Assembly (NCBI GenBank): GCA_022482815.1
Contig: JAKVOM010000001.1
Span: 744,001-808,000 of the forward strand
DNA from: Acidaminococcus sp.
GTDB taxonomy: Bacteria; Bacillota; Negativicutes; Acidaminococcales; Acidaminococcaceae
DNA: 64,000 bases
Direction: 5' to 3'
Shown here piece after piece: positions 9,503-17,607 of this stretch. The translations under genes and the position numbers were made by a program. The first letter of the stretch is position 1; every line of letters begins with the position of its first letter. A model generated the notes under the pieces. That model searched no databases and had not been told where the DNA came from. It saw only the letters and a list, made by a program, of their open reading frames with translations.

Positions 9503-10924
9503 ATGAGTGAATATCTGCCTGAAGCGTATGAGGAAAAATTGAAGGCTCTCAACAAGACCATCTGGGAAGCGGCGGAATTAAAGTTTGCTGAAAAAAAGTC
9601 TGCCCGTGCTATGATGGAATTCCTGAAAGAGGAAGGATTCACGGTGACGCAGCCCGTTTCTTACCTTGATACGGCCTATGTCGCAGAATATGGCAGCGGT
9701 CATCCGATTATTGCCATCTTGGCTGAATTTGATGCACTTTCCGGGCTCAGCCAGGAACTGGATGCGGCAGAAAAGAAACCCCGTCCGGGCTGCACTACCG
9801 GCCACGGATGCGGACATTGCCTCCTGGGGACGGCTGCAGTGGGGGCGGGCCTTCTGCTCCGGGATTATTTAAAAGCTCATCCGGGCGCCGGCACGGTTCG
9901 TGTCTATGGGTGCCCTGCCGAAGAAGGCGGCAGCGGCAAGACGTATATGGCCCGGGAAGGCTGCTTTGATGATGTGGATGCGGCTTTCACCTGGCACCCT
10001 GCAACTCAGAACAGTGTGGCTACAGGCAGTAACCAGGCTAATATTCAGGCAGCGTTTACCTTTACGGGACGGGCTGCTCATGCGGCAGGGGCACCCCAAA
10101 ATGGACGTAGTGCCCTGGATGCCGTGGAACTGATGGACGTAGGCGTCAATTATATGCGGGAACATATGGCGGATTATGAACGCGTCCATTATGCAATCCT
10201 TGATACCGGCGGTGTGTCTCCGAATGTAGTTCAGCCTACGGCTGAGGTACTCTATCTTATTCGGTCGAAGACGAACGCTGAAACCAAAAAATTGTATGAC
10301 CGCGTTGTCAATATTGCCAAGGGTGCAGCGTTAATGACAGAAACGACGGTATCCGTCCGCTTTGATAAAGCTGTTTCCAATCTCGTCCGGAATGATGTAC
10401 TGGCGAAATTGATGTATGATACGATGGTTGAAGTCGGGGCTCCGAAGCGTACCGAGGCCGAAAAAGCTTATTACGACAAATTCCAGGCAACTGTGCCGGA
10501 ATTCAACGTGATTCATGATCCCGGCATGACGCCGGTGCCGGATCCGACGATTTTGGAAGAACTGATCAGTAAGGATCGGTACGGAGAATTTATCGTGCCG
10601 TTCATGCCCAACTCAATTACCATGATGGGCTCCTCCGATGTGGGCGACGTCAGCTATGTGACGCCAACAGCCCAGATGTATGCGGCTACTTTCCCGGTCG
10701 GGACCAGTGCCCATACCTGGCAGTGGGTGGCAGAAGGGCAGAGCAGTACGGCGCTCAAGGGGTGCTTCTACGCTGCTAAAGTGATGGCAGAAAGCGCCCG
10801 TAAGGCAATGGAACAACCGCAGCTGATTGCCGATGCCAAAGCAGAGCTGAAAAAGCGGCTGCACGGTGAGAAATATGTTTGCCCGATTCCTCCTGAGATT
10901 ATGCCTACGAAATACGCTAAGTAA
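9503..10924 (+). CDS. M20-family amidohydrolase (AbgB-like)
   Basis: The 473-residue protein belongs to the M20D amidohydrolases; length and motifs (GHGCGHCLLGTAAVGAG, YGCPAEEGGSGKTYMAREG, DAAFTWHPATQN, AAHAAGAPQNGRSALDAVELM) resemble the B subunit of p-aminobenzoyl-glutamate hydrolase. These enzymes remove an acyl or amide group from an amino acid using one or two metal ions; His and Glu ligands are visible in GHGCGH and PAEEGG. Start at 9503 is supported by AAAGGGATGGGGAAGCG upstream. It follows the GTPase pair by 67 bp and might be co-transcribed, although no functional link is evident. It ends before a copy of the intergenic repeat. Confidence 0.88.
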   Translation: MSEYLPEAYEEKLKALNKTIWEAAELKFAEKKSARAMMEFLKEEGFTVTQPVSYLDTAYVAEYGSGHPIIAILAEFDALSGLSQELDAAEKKPRPGCTTGHGCGHCLLGTAAVGAGLLLRDYLKAHPGAGTVRVYGCPAEEGGSGKTYMAREGCFDDVDAAFTWHPATQNSVATGSNQANIQAAFTFTGRAAHAAGAPQNGRSALDAVELMDVGVNYMREHMADYERVHYAILDTGGVSPNVVQPTAEVLYLIRSKTNAETKKLYDRVVNIAKGAALMTETTVSVRFDKAVSNLVRNDVLAKLMYDTMVEVGAPKRTEAEKAYYDKFQATVPEFNVIHDPGMTPVPDPTILEELISKDRYGEFIVPFMPNSITMMGSSDVGDVSYVTPTAQMYAATFPVGTSAHTWQWVAEGQSSTALKGCFYAAKVMAESARKAMEQPQLIADAKAELKKRLHGEKYVCPIPPEIMPTKYAK

Positions 10925-10929
10925 ATTAA

Positions 10930-11140
10930 AAAGGGCTGTGAAAAAATAAAAAGGCGCTTTTGGCTTTTAGCGCATGGCATTTAGCCTCGTCTGCAGTAGT
11001 GCGGTAAGGCTTTTGATTCAAATAAAATAATATAAACCTAAAATTTAGCAGATAACCTAAATTTTAGGTTTTATTTTTATAAGTTCGTTCAAAAATGCCC
11101 TGGCAATTTTTCTTCCACGGGCGACACGCGGCCAGCGACC
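10930..11140 (+). repeat. Dispersed intergenic repeat, copy B, left part
   Basis: This is the left and central part of the repeat: GGGCTGTGAAAAAATAAAAA, the TTTTGATTCAAAT segment, the AAACCTAAAATTTAG/CTAAATTTTAGGTTT hairpin followed by TATTTTTAT, and TTCTTCCACGGGCGAC. It is interrupted at 11140 by the IS3-type element; the remaining repeat continues at 12894. The last three bases, ACC, are duplicated on the other side of the insertion. Confidence 0.85.
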
Positions 11141-11215
11141 TGGTGTGCTCCCCGTCAAGCGGAGACTAAAACATTTCAAAATCCTGCTTAAAAATGTATC
11201 ATTTCTTACATATTC

Positions 11216-12136
11216 TTAAACAGCACTGGCATAGAAATTGTGGAACGCCATCGGGGACATTCTCATCAGTTTACGTTGAGTTCTCTTTGTATTGTAATAT
11301 AGAATGTAATCCCGGATATCCCACTCCAGTTCTTCGATACTGTAGTATGTATGCATATAGATTCTTTCCCGCTTTAACATTCCCCAGAACCCTTCCATTG
11401 GGGCATTATCAAGGCATCTGCCGGTTCTGGACATACTTCTTGTTAAGTTGTACTGTTCTGCCATTTCCAGATATTCATTGCTTGTATATTGAAAACCCTG
11501 GTCTGTATGGACCAATGGATGTGCATTGGGATTCTGTTTGAAGGCTTTCCTGAAAGTCTCCATAACAAGAGGTGTATCATTACGGTCACTCATCGCATAG
11601 GATACAATTCTATGGTCATATAGATCTAAAATCGCGCTTAAATAGAGATGTTTAACAATATAAGTTCCACTGACAGGGCCTGGAATGTTAAGCCGGAATT
11701 CGGATACATCTGTCACCCACTTCTGGTCAGGCATGTCTGCATGGAATTTCCTGTTCAGTACGTTCTCTGCTTTGCGTGGACTGTTCTTGCCTACACGGCT
11801 ATGGGTGCAGCCTTTTGGTCTCCATTTAATCTGGGAATGAATATGCAGCTTACGAAAAAGACGGTAACACCGTTTATCAGAGATATCGATGTTGCATTCT
11901 TCCCTTAATTTATCAGCCATCATGCGGTATCCCGCTTCAGGATATTTAATATGAAGCCTGAGAATATGGCAGCAGATCCCCTTGTTTATGAGCTCATTCA
12001 GGCTAAGGGGCGTCTTGCGCCAGCTATAGTAGGCAGAGGGGGAAACGTGCAGGATAGCACAACACTTTTGCACGGAAGCCCCATTTTCCTCGCAAACCTC
12101 TTGAATCGCTTCATACTGCTTACGATTACGAGTCAA
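11216..12136 (-). CDS. IS150-type transposase catalytic subunit (OrfB)
   Basis: The 306-residue frame has an HTH_21 region and an rve integrase core. DDE residues are visible as WVTDVSEFRL, HTDQGFQYTS and the ENAP-like DNAPMEGFWGMLKRE segment. The frame begins at a TTG that overlaps the end of orfA and lacks an obvious ribosome binding site, consistent with expression as an OrfAB fusion by -1 frameshifting. The frame relation is correct: orfB lies in the -1 frame relative to orfA and is open back to the slippery A7 run. Confidence 0.92.
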   Translation of the reverse strand: MTRNRKQYEAIQEVCEENGASVQKCCAILHVSPSAYYSWRKTPLSLNELINKGICCHILRLHIKYPEAGYRMMADKLREECNIDISDKRCYRLFRKLHIHSQIKWRPKGCTHSRVGKNSPRKAENVLNRKFHADMPDQKWVTDVSEFRLNIPGPVSGTYIVKHLYLSAILDLYDHRIVSYAMSDRNDTPLVMETFRKAFKQNPNAHPLVHTDQGFQYTSNEYLEMAEQYNLTRSMSRTGRCLDNAPMEGFWGMLKRERIYMHTYYSIEELEWDIRDYILYYNTKRTQRKLMRMSPMAFHNFYASAV

Positions 12137-12834
12137 CGAAAGCGATTCCTTTTCGTCAACTCGTCCAGTTTTTTTAGAAGCAAAATCTCCAATTCGAGAT
12201 CCTTGACTTTTTGTCTCAGGCGCACCAGTTCCTCATCTTTTGTTTCCTTGTGGGAAGGATCCATCGGCTTCTTCTTGGGTCTACCCTGATGGTTGGCCAG
12301 TCCTGAATTCCCGTCCTTTTCGTAGCGTTTAACCCAGTTGTAGACCTGACGATAGGAATAACCGTATTTTTCGGCTACAGAACGGTAATCACGGTTGGAT
12401 TCCAGACATTCCTTGACGATTTTGCAGCGTTCTTCAAGGGTACTTGCCTTACCTTTCATGGATTTATCACATCTCTCTTGATAAGCGTAAGAATCTAATT
12501 CTCCATGAATATTATAATGCTTAACCCAGTCTGCAAGAACCCTGGGGGAACGGATCTTGTATTTCTTACAGATTTGAATGTAGCTGCCTTTACCATTCAG
12601 ATAATCCTTAACGGCATTTTCCATAAGGGAAAGGGGATAGGTTTTCTTTCCCTTTTTCGGGGAAAAGGCTTCTGCACCCTCGTTCTTGTAATTCATTACC
12701 CAAACAGAAACGTTCTGCCGCCGGATACCAAGCTTTTTAGCCACTTGGTAGGTGTTGGATCTGTGTTCAAGGATATCTTTGACAGCGTTAAGTTTAATCT
12801 CAGGAGAGATGAATTTATTATTGCTCTTTACCAT
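12133..12834 (-). CDS. IS150-type transposase DNA-binding subunit (OrfA)
   Basis: The 233-residue protein carries several helix-turn-helix segments in tandem, for example QVAKKLGIRRQNVSVWVMNY near the N-terminus and SVAEKYGYSYRQVYNWVKRY near residue 160, and a C-terminal leucine-zipper-like stretch (DEELVRLRQKVKDLELEIL) that would mediate multimerisation. This layout matches OrfA of the IS150 group, which is longer than OrfA of IS2 or IS3. It provides sequence-specific binding to the element's ends. AGGAGGC precedes the ATG. Confidence 0.9.
   Translation of the reverse strand: MVKSNNKFISPEIKLNAVKDILEHRSNTYQVAKKLGIRRQNVSVWVMNYKNEGAEAFSPKKGKKTYPLSLMENAVKDYLNGKGSYIQICKKYKIRSPRVLADWVKHYNIHGELDSYAYQERCDKSMKGKASTLEERCKIVKECLESNRDYRSVAEKYGYSYRQVYNWVKRYEKDGNSGLANHQGRPKKKPMDPSHKETKDEELVRLRQKVKDLELEILLLKKLDELTKRNRFR
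12169..12175 (-). other. Programmed -1 frameshift slippery run
   Basis: Read on the minus strand, seven consecutive A residues lie in the context CTTCTAAAAAAACTGG, 30-40 bases before the end of orfA. Slippage back by one base here joins orfA to the open orfB frame. A7 and A6G runs are the usual frameshift signals in IS3-family elements. Confidence 0.7.
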
Positions 12835-12893
12835 GACATGCCTCCTTAAAACATTGACATAATTTTTTTCTCCGTCTTAAGGGGAGCATATCA

Positions 12894-12957
12894 ACCGGCG
12901 ACCTGCGTAAAAGGGGTTGTGCAATAATGTGTACGCATTATTGCACAGCCCCTTGGT
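12894..12957 (+). repeat. Dispersed intergenic repeat, copy B, right part with terminator hairpin
   Basis: ACCGGCGACCTGCGTAAAAG continues the repeat after the IS3 element. It ends in a near-perfect 17-bp stem, GGGGTTGTGCAATAATG (12913-12929) with CATTATTGCACAGCCCC (12936-12952). The hairpin lies two bases after the end of the ldh gene on the minus strand and probably terminates it. Confidence 0.85.
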
Positions 12958-12958
12958 G

Positions 12959-13915
12959 CTACTTCAAATCCAGGCTGTCGGCCGTTTCTTTCAGAATGCG
13001 TGCCGATTCATGCAGAGCTGCACTTTCTTCTTCGTTGAGGGAAAAAGGCAGGATCTTTTGAATGCCGGTCTGGCCGATAATAGCAGGCACGCTCAGTGTG
13101 ACGTCATTGAGGCCGTATTCGCCTTCCAGGTAGCAGGAGACCGGCAGTACGCTTCTCTCATTCCGGACAATGGCGGAACAGATATAACGCACGGCCATGG
13201 CAATGCCGTAATAAGTGGCTTTTTTGCGTTTGATGATTTCGTAGGCACTGTCCTTGACGGATTGGGCCAGGCGGTGCATAGAGGCCTGATGTTCATGGAA
13301 GCCGCGGATTTCGCAGAACGTGTTGAGGGGGATACCGGAAACATAAGCACTGCTCCAGACTGGAATTTCGCTGTCGCCGTGCTCCCCGATGATATAAGAC
13401 TGGACACCGCGGTAATCAACGTTGAGGTGTTCTCCGATGAGGTACTTCAGGCGCGCCGTATCCAGCACTGTGCCGGAACCGAAGACACGATTGCGGGGGA
13501 AGCCGGAAAGCTTCAAAGCCACATGGGTCAGGATATCTACCGGATTGGAGACGATAAGGAGAATTCCCTGATAATCCCGTTTCGCAATTTCCGGGACAAT
13601 CGTACCCAGGATGGCCGCATTTTTCTTTACCAGATCCAGACGCGTTTCTCCGACCTTCTGACTGGCACCGGCCGTGATGACAATGATGGCGGCGTCCATG
13701 ATATCATCATAGCCGCCTGCATAGATATTCATTGGAGAGAGGAAAGTCATGGCATGGTTGATATCCATGGCTTCGCCTTCGGCACGTTCCCTGTGTGCAT
13801 TGACGAGAACGATTTCCGAGAACAATCCCTGTTCCATAATCGTATAGGCACTGGTAGAACCGACCATACCGGTTCCGATGATGGCAATTTTCCGCATATT
13901 GATGGCTTTTGACAT
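12959..13915 (-). CDS. ldh: L-lactate dehydrogenase
   Basis: The 318-residue enzyme reduces pyruvate to L-lactate with NADH (or the reverse). The Rossmann motif is IGTGMVGSTSAY near residues 13-24. The substrate loop reads ASQKVGETRLDLV: a Gln at the specificity position and the mobile-loop Arg point to lactate rather than malate. The active-site His lies in IGEHGDSE, with NPVDIL before it. AGGAGG is six bases from the ATG. It is a single-gene unit with a good promoter upstream and a hairpin terminator just after it. A 2-hydroxyacid other than lactate (for example 2-hydroxyisocaproate) is possible in an amino-acid fermenter but not indicated by the motifs. Confidence 0.92.
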   Translation of the reverse strand: MSKAINMRKIAIIGTGMVGSTSAYTIMEQGLFSEIVLVNAHRERAEGEAMDINHAMTFLSPMNIYAGGYDDIMDAAIIVITAGASQKVGETRLDLVKKNAAILGTIVPEIAKRDYQGILLIVSNPVDILTHVALKLSGFPRNRVFGSGTVLDTARLKYLIGEHLNVDYRGVQSYIIGEHGDSEIPVWSSAYVSGIPLNTFCEIRGFHEHQASMHRLAQSVKDSAYEIIKRKKATYYGIAMAVRYICSAIVRNERSVLPVSCYLEGEYGLNDVTLSVPAIIGQTGIQKILPFSLNEEESAALHESARILKETADSLDLK

Positions 13916-13966
13916 GGTTTTCCTCCTAAATGTATTTATTTTCGTTACAGTATTATTACTACGAGT

Positions 13967-13995
13967 ATTTTAGAAAATCATTTTCCATAAATCAA
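13967..13995 (-). promoter_or_regulatory. Promoter of ldh
   Basis: On the minus strand TTGATT (13995-13990) and TAAAAT (13972-13967) are spaced 17 bp apart, about 50 bp before the ldh start. The gap 13996-14350 also holds a GGCAGCC/GGCTGCC stem near 14124-14165 but no gene I can support. Confidence 0.6.
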
Positions 13996-14355
13996 TAGCA
14001 AAACATATATTGAGACTAGCAAAAGTAGTTTGAAAATTACAAAGAAGCTGATTGCTCAGGGAGGATATCGGCAAAGATCGAAATAAGGTAATGGATGGTG
14101 CGCTGTGAAAAAAAACAGGCAGCCTTCTCCCGATTTTGGCATGGCATGAATGCAGCGGCTGCCTTTCTCTATTCTTTTGTTTCCGGCGTTTCGAAAAATG
14201 CAGAAAAGGGTCCTGCTTTGGCTCGGAACGCATCTATAATATTTCCTTTTTCGCCGCACGGCGTGAGACTTAGAACGTCTTGAATGAGAAACCGCAGCCC
14301 CATGCTTTACGGCAATCGGCGGCGCGGCTCTTGTTCCCCCAAACCCTGTAAAGTA

Positions 14356-14364
14356 TGGTATAAT
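14356..14364 (+). promoter_or_regulatory. Extended -10 promoter of murI
   Basis: TGG followed by TATAAT gives an extended -10 element (TGnTATAAT) about 77 bp before the murI start. No good -35 box sits at 17 bp. The 12-base string GTATGGTATAAT occurs again before the DUF697 gene near 60614. Confidence 0.55.
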
Positions 14365-14440
14365 AAGGGACGCAAAGGGGACTGAATTTGGATTTCAGTT
14401 CCGTGATATGGAACGGAGCGATATTTTAGGAGGTCTTACG

Positions 14441-15241
14441 ATGAACAAATCGCAACCTATCGGCGTCATCGATTCCGGCGTTGGCGGCATGACCGTACTG
14501 AAATGGCTGCAGGAAAAGATGCCCCATGAGCACTTCATTTTCATAGGAGATACAGCAAGGACTCCATATGGTGATCGTTCTCGTGAAGAGATTATCAAGT
14601 TTGTCAGTGAGATGACGGACTATCTGGAACGCAGGCATATCAAAGAGCTGGTCGTGGCCTGTAATACCATTACCGTCCTTGGTACCGATGTCATCCGTGG
14701 TTCACACGATTTCGGCGTCATTGGCATGGACAAAGGTTCCCGTATGGTAGAAGGCGTCACAAAGAATAATCTTGTGGGCTTTATGGCGACGGATTTTACA
14801 GTTTCTACGGGAGCCCACAAAGCTGAGATTGAGCGGCTTGATCCGGAAGTCAAGGTATTCGGGCAAGGCTGCCCCAAGCTTGTGCCGCTGATTGAAAACG
14901 GTGAGTTCCATACGCCTGCGGTCAAAGCTGCAGTGAAGGAGTATGTAGATTTACTGAAACAGCATCATGTGGATACGGTGCTGCTGTCTTGTACGCATTA
15001 TCCTTTTCTTCAGGATGAAATCCAGGCAGCTTTTGGCAGCGGAGTGACGATTCTCGATCCCGCGGAAATGACAACAGCGGATGCTATGGAAGACTTGAAG
15101 GAAAAAGATTTGCTGAATCCGGATGGTGACGGCCGCGCCGATGTCTGCTTCACGGCGGATCTTGAACGGGCAAAAGGTCTGGCTGCCCATATGCTGGACA
15201 TGAATCGCTGCGATTTCCATCTGATTGATTTAAAAAAATAA
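14441..15241 (+). CDS. murI: Glutamate racemase
   Basis: MurI interconverts L- and D-glutamate without cofactor and supplies D-glutamate for peptidoglycan. The 266-residue length is normal. Catalytic cysteines are visible in LVVACNT (near residue 73) and LLSCTHYPFL (near residue 185); the N-terminal IGVIDSGVGGMTVLKWL and DTARTPYG motifs are diagnostic. The start at 14441 is supported by AGGAGG eight bases upstream; a frame starting at 14408 would be extended by 11 residues without a binding site. It is followed closely by tRNA-Thr. Confidence 0.95.
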   Translation: MNKSQPIGVIDSGVGGMTVLKWLQEKMPHEHFIFIGDTARTPYGDRSREEIIKFVSEMTDYLERRHIKELVVACNTITVLGTDVIRGSHDFGVIGMDKGSRMVEGVTKNNLVGFMATDFTVSTGAHKAEIERLDPEVKVFGQGCPKLVPLIENGEFHTPAVKAAVKEYVDLLKQHHVDTVLLSCTHYPFLQDEIQAAFGSGVTILDPAEMTTADAMEDLKEKDLLNPDGDGRADVCFTADLERAKGLAAHMLDMNRCDFHLIDLKK

Positions 15242-15250
15242 GGGAAATGC

Positions 15251-15279
15251 TTGCGAATTTTGCAGAATTATGATAGAAT
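15251..15279 (+). promoter_or_regulatory. Promoter of tRNA-Thr
   Basis: TTGCGA (15251-15256) and TAGAAT (15274-15279) are separated by 17 bp and lie 13 bp before the 5' end of the tRNA. Confidence 0.7.
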
Positions 15280-15291
15280 CATCCCGTTGAT

Positions 15292-15367
15292 GCTACTGTA
15301 GCTCAGTTGGTAGAGCGGCTGATTCGTAATCAGCAGGTCGCAGGTTCAAATCCTGTCGGTAGCTCCA
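15292..15367 (+). tRNA. tRNA-Thr (anticodon CGT)
   Basis: The 76-nt gene folds as a normal cloverleaf: a 7-bp acceptor stem (GCTACTG with CGGTAGC), D arm GCTC...GAGC, anticodon stem CTGAT/ATCAG with loop TTCGTAA (anticodon CGT at 15325-15327, reading ACG), and T arm CAGG-TTCAAAT-CCTG. The discriminator is T and CCA is encoded. Its own promoter and terminator are recognisable. Confidence 0.97.
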
Positions 15368-15379
15368 GATGCAAGAACG

Positions 15380-15412
15380 GGCTCTCGAAATATCGAGAGC
15401 CTTTATTTTTTT
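15380..15412 (+). terminator. Terminator after tRNA-Thr
   Basis: A perfect 9-bp stem GGCTCTCGA/TCGAGAGCC with a 4-base loop is followed by TTTATTTTTTT. Confidence 0.93.
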
Positions 15413-15499
15413 GTCTTTATTTCCGTGATATCATAGAGACTGTAATCGGTGAAGCCCTCAAGGCTTTCGGCAATCGGGTCAGGAAAGGGGACATACCTC

Positions 15500-16048
15500 A
15501 TGAATATTACAGTATACTGCGGTTCTTCTTTCGGCAATCGGGACAGTTACCGGGCAGCGGCTCAGGAGCTTGGCCAATGGATAGGCTCGCAGGGACATAC
15601 CCTGGTTTTCGGCGGCGGAAAAATTGGCCTGATGGGGACGCTGGCAGATGCAGTGCTCGCTTCCGGCGGAAGGGTCATTGGTGTGATTCCTGAGTTTCTG
15701 CATACGCCGGAAAAAACACATACAGGCCTTACTGCTCTCTATACGGTGCCTTCCATGGCACAGCGCAAGGCGAAGATGATTGAGCTGGGGGAGGCTTTTA
15801 TCGCGCTTCCGGGCGGCCCGGGTACTTTGGAAGAAATCTCAGAGGTAATTTCGCTGCGCCGCCTGGGAAAGACCGACGCACCCTGTTTCTTTTATAATGT
15901 GGACGGGTATTATGACCTGATGGAAACCTTTTTCCAACAGATTAATGACCGGGAATTCCTGGCGTATCCTTATACCGAAATCGTGCACTTCCCGACTTCA
16001 CTTGCGGAACTTGCGGCACACCTTCCTGCAAAGAGTGGAAATTCGTGA
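15500..16048 (+). CDS. LOG-family (TIGR00730) Rossmann-fold protein
   Basis: The 182-residue protein matches the Lonely-Guy/lysine-decarboxylase-like family, whose studied members release nucleobases from nucleoside 5'-monophosphates. Visible motifs are VYCGSSFGNRDSY at the start, the nucleotide-binding VFGGGKIGLMG, and the signature ALPGGPGTLEEISE near residues 101-114 with the catalytic Glu. The start at 15500 is preceded by AGGAAAGGGG; a longer frame from 15449 has no such site. The gene follows the tRNA-Thr terminator. Its product is likely a soluble nucleotide-processing enzyme; the in vivo substrate is unknown. Confidence 0.9.
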   Translation: MNITVYCGSSFGNRDSYRAAAQELGQWIGSQGHTLVFGGGKIGLMGTLADAVLASGGRVIGVIPEFLHTPEKTHTGLTALYTVPSMAQRKAKMIELGEAFIALPGGPGTLEEISEVISLRRLGKTDAPCFFYNVDGYYDLMETFFQQINDREFLAYPYTEIVHFPTSLAELAAHLPAKSGNS

Positions 16049-16170
16049 ATCTCCGGTCACCGAGGGAACGGATGTTTTTCCTATGATTTCCATTCGCTCC
16101 ATGGTAAAATAAAAGGACATATAAAACGGTATGCAGTACCTTTTAATTAAGTACGAAAGGACTTTTTGTA

Positions 16171-17316
16171 ATGGCAAAATCAACTCATAAACCTAATCTC
16201 CAGATTCTCCAGGGCGGTAATGAATCAACAATGTCGGAAAAGGATAAGGCCGACCAATTCCTTGATACTTTCCTGGCTCAGCTGCCTGACAAGGGAAATC
16301 CCTTGCCATTTTTGGAGGCAATCAAGGCTGAGTTCGGACAGGATCCGTCATGGCAAGCTGTAATGCCCCGCCTTGACCGGCTGATTGAAGAGGCTAAGGC
16401 TAAACAGCAGAATAAACCCCGTCCGACAGCCGGCGCTCGTGAAGAGTTTGCTTCCCGCTGCAATGAAAAAATCGAAGAGGCAGATCAGCTGATTGCCCGT
16501 AAAGACATGGCAGGGGCTGCCAAAATCATTTTCCCGCTGTTGGAAGAATTTGAGATGAACGGATTTTATGACGATAAAAAGGGAATGGAACTGTGCTCTC
16601 CCTGCGCCCCTTATGAATTTCCTCTCTTCCTTTCCCGTCATTACTCCTTATACGACAACGATAACTACGAATTCGTAGAAATTCCTGTCAGCACACTGTA
16701 CGCAAAAATGGGTGCTATCGTCTGGGCTGCCGACAATGAAGAAATGGCGTCCGATCTCTTTGAACAGAGCATTGCCTGGAACCCCGTGTCGGCTCCGACA
16801 TACCTGATGTATGCAGCACTGGAACAAAGTTATAAGCATTATGATAAAATGCTGACGATGACCAAGGCAGCTCATCAATGTGCCGTGCAGACGGAGATTA
16901 TTGCCCATTGTTTTCTCAATTACGGCACCTACTATCAGCACCGGAAAAAGCCTCTCTACGCGCTTGCTATGTTCCGTATGGCTCGGAAATATTTCGGAGA
17001 ACAGAAAGACGAAAATCTGGATCAGACCATCAGGGAGTGCGAAAAGAATCTCGGTAAGATTATCTCGGAAACGGATTCGGAAAATGAAGCACGGGAAATT
17101 TGCCGCCGCCTGGAAGTTTCCTTTGGTATCAGCGAATTCGTAGCGAGCGTGATTTGTACGAGTGTGGAAGAAGGCATTAAGGGAGATGCCCAATTGCCGC
17201 TGGAAACCTTCGGACCTATGCTGGAAAAGCTGAATTACGAAGGCGACGAGGCTGAAATCATTGAATTGATTGCTCAGACAAGACAAAAGTACGCTGCTTA
17301 TAAAGAAAAACATTAA
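16171..17316 (+). CDS. Tetratricopeptide-like protein of unknown function
   Basis: The 381-residue soluble protein is predicted to be almost wholly helical. It has no signal peptide. The middle (about residues 100-300) contains helix-pair segments of TPR type, such as SDLFEQSIAWNPVSAPTYLMYAALEQSY and the following HYQHRKKPLYALAMFRMARK-like stretch, where a residue pattern A..LF..A...P recurs. I do not recognise a named family. AAGGAC lies before the ATG. It is a single gene with a terminator directly after the stop codon. A scaffold or interaction role is inferred only from the fold. Confidence 0.75.
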   Translation: MAKSTHKPNLQILQGGNESTMSEKDKADQFLDTFLAQLPDKGNPLPFLEAIKAEFGQDPSWQAVMPRLDRLIEEAKAKQQNKPRPTAGAREEFASRCNEKIEEADQLIARKDMAGAAKIIFPLLEEFEMNGFYDDKKGMELCSPCAPYEFPLFLSRHYSLYDNDNYEFVEIPVSTLYAKMGAIVWAADNEEMASDLFEQSIAWNPVSAPTYLMYAALEQSYKHYDKMLTMTKAAHQCAVQTEIIAHCFLNYGTYYQHRKKPLYALAMFRMARKYFGEQKDENLDQTIRECEKNLGKIISETDSENEAREICRRLEVSFGISEFVASVICTSVEEGIKGDAQLPLETFGPMLEKLNYEGDEAEIIELIAQTRQKYAAYKEKH

Positions 17317-17322
17317 AAGACT

Positions 17323-17374
17323 GAAAAAATGAGGAACTGCTGCATCATATAGTTGCGGCAGCTCCTCATTTTTC
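17323..17374 (+). terminator. Terminator after the TPR-like gene
   Basis: A long stem pairs GAAAAAATGAGGAACTGC with GCAGCTCCTCATTTTTC (one mismatch), ending in a T-rich run just after the stop codon. Confidence 0.8.
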
Positions 17375-17392
17375 AGATTAACAGTAGGCATT

Positions 17393-17607
17393 GAAAAGTA
17401 AAAGGCGCATTTGGCCTTTAGCATCTTGCATTTAGCCTCGTCTGCAGCAGTGTGGTAAGGCTTTTGATTTAAATAAAAAATAAAAACCTAAAATTCAGCA
17501 GATAACCTGAATTTTAGGTTTTATTTTTATAAGTTCGTAGAAAAATGCGCTGGCAATTTTTCTTCCACGGGCGACCTGCGGCCAGCGACTGACGACCTGC
17601 GAAAAAA
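17393..17607 (+). repeat. Dispersed intergenic repeat, copy C
   Basis: The copy includes AAAGGCGCATTTGGCCTTT, TTAGCCTCGTCTGCAGCAGT, the AAACCTAAAATTCAG/CTGAATTTTAGGTTT hairpin with TATTTTTAT, and TTCTTCCACGGGCGACCTG. It stops at the run of six A residues beside the IS1182-type element, in the place where other copies have their final hairpin. Confidence 0.82.

Larger units (their letters stand above)
11141..12893 (-). mobile_element. IS3-family (IS150-group) insertion sequence
   Basis: The element is 1,753 bp. The left end begins TGGTGTGCTCCCC and the right end, read inward, begins TGATATGCTCCCC; similarity continues through a GGAGA block, giving imperfect terminal inverted repeats of about 28-30 bp with the TG...CA tips typical of IS3. 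ACC flanks both ends (11138-11140 and 12894-12896), and joining the flanks restores the uninterrupted sequence of other repeat copies. It holds two overlapping genes on the minus strand, the upstream one encoding helix-turn-helix domains and the downstream one an integrase-type catalytic domain. Both genes look intact, so the element may still be active. Confidence 0.93.

Noticed and set aside
12959-13915. Malate dehydrogenase as identity of the Ldh gene
   Set aside because: The specificity loop has Gln and Lys-Val-Gly-Glu-Thr-Arg rather than the Arg-Lys-Pro-Gly-Met pattern of malate dehydrogenases.
13970-14283. Small overlapping frames in the ldh-murI gap
   Set aside because: They have no ribosome binding sites, lie over promoters and a hairpin, and encode low-complexity peptides.
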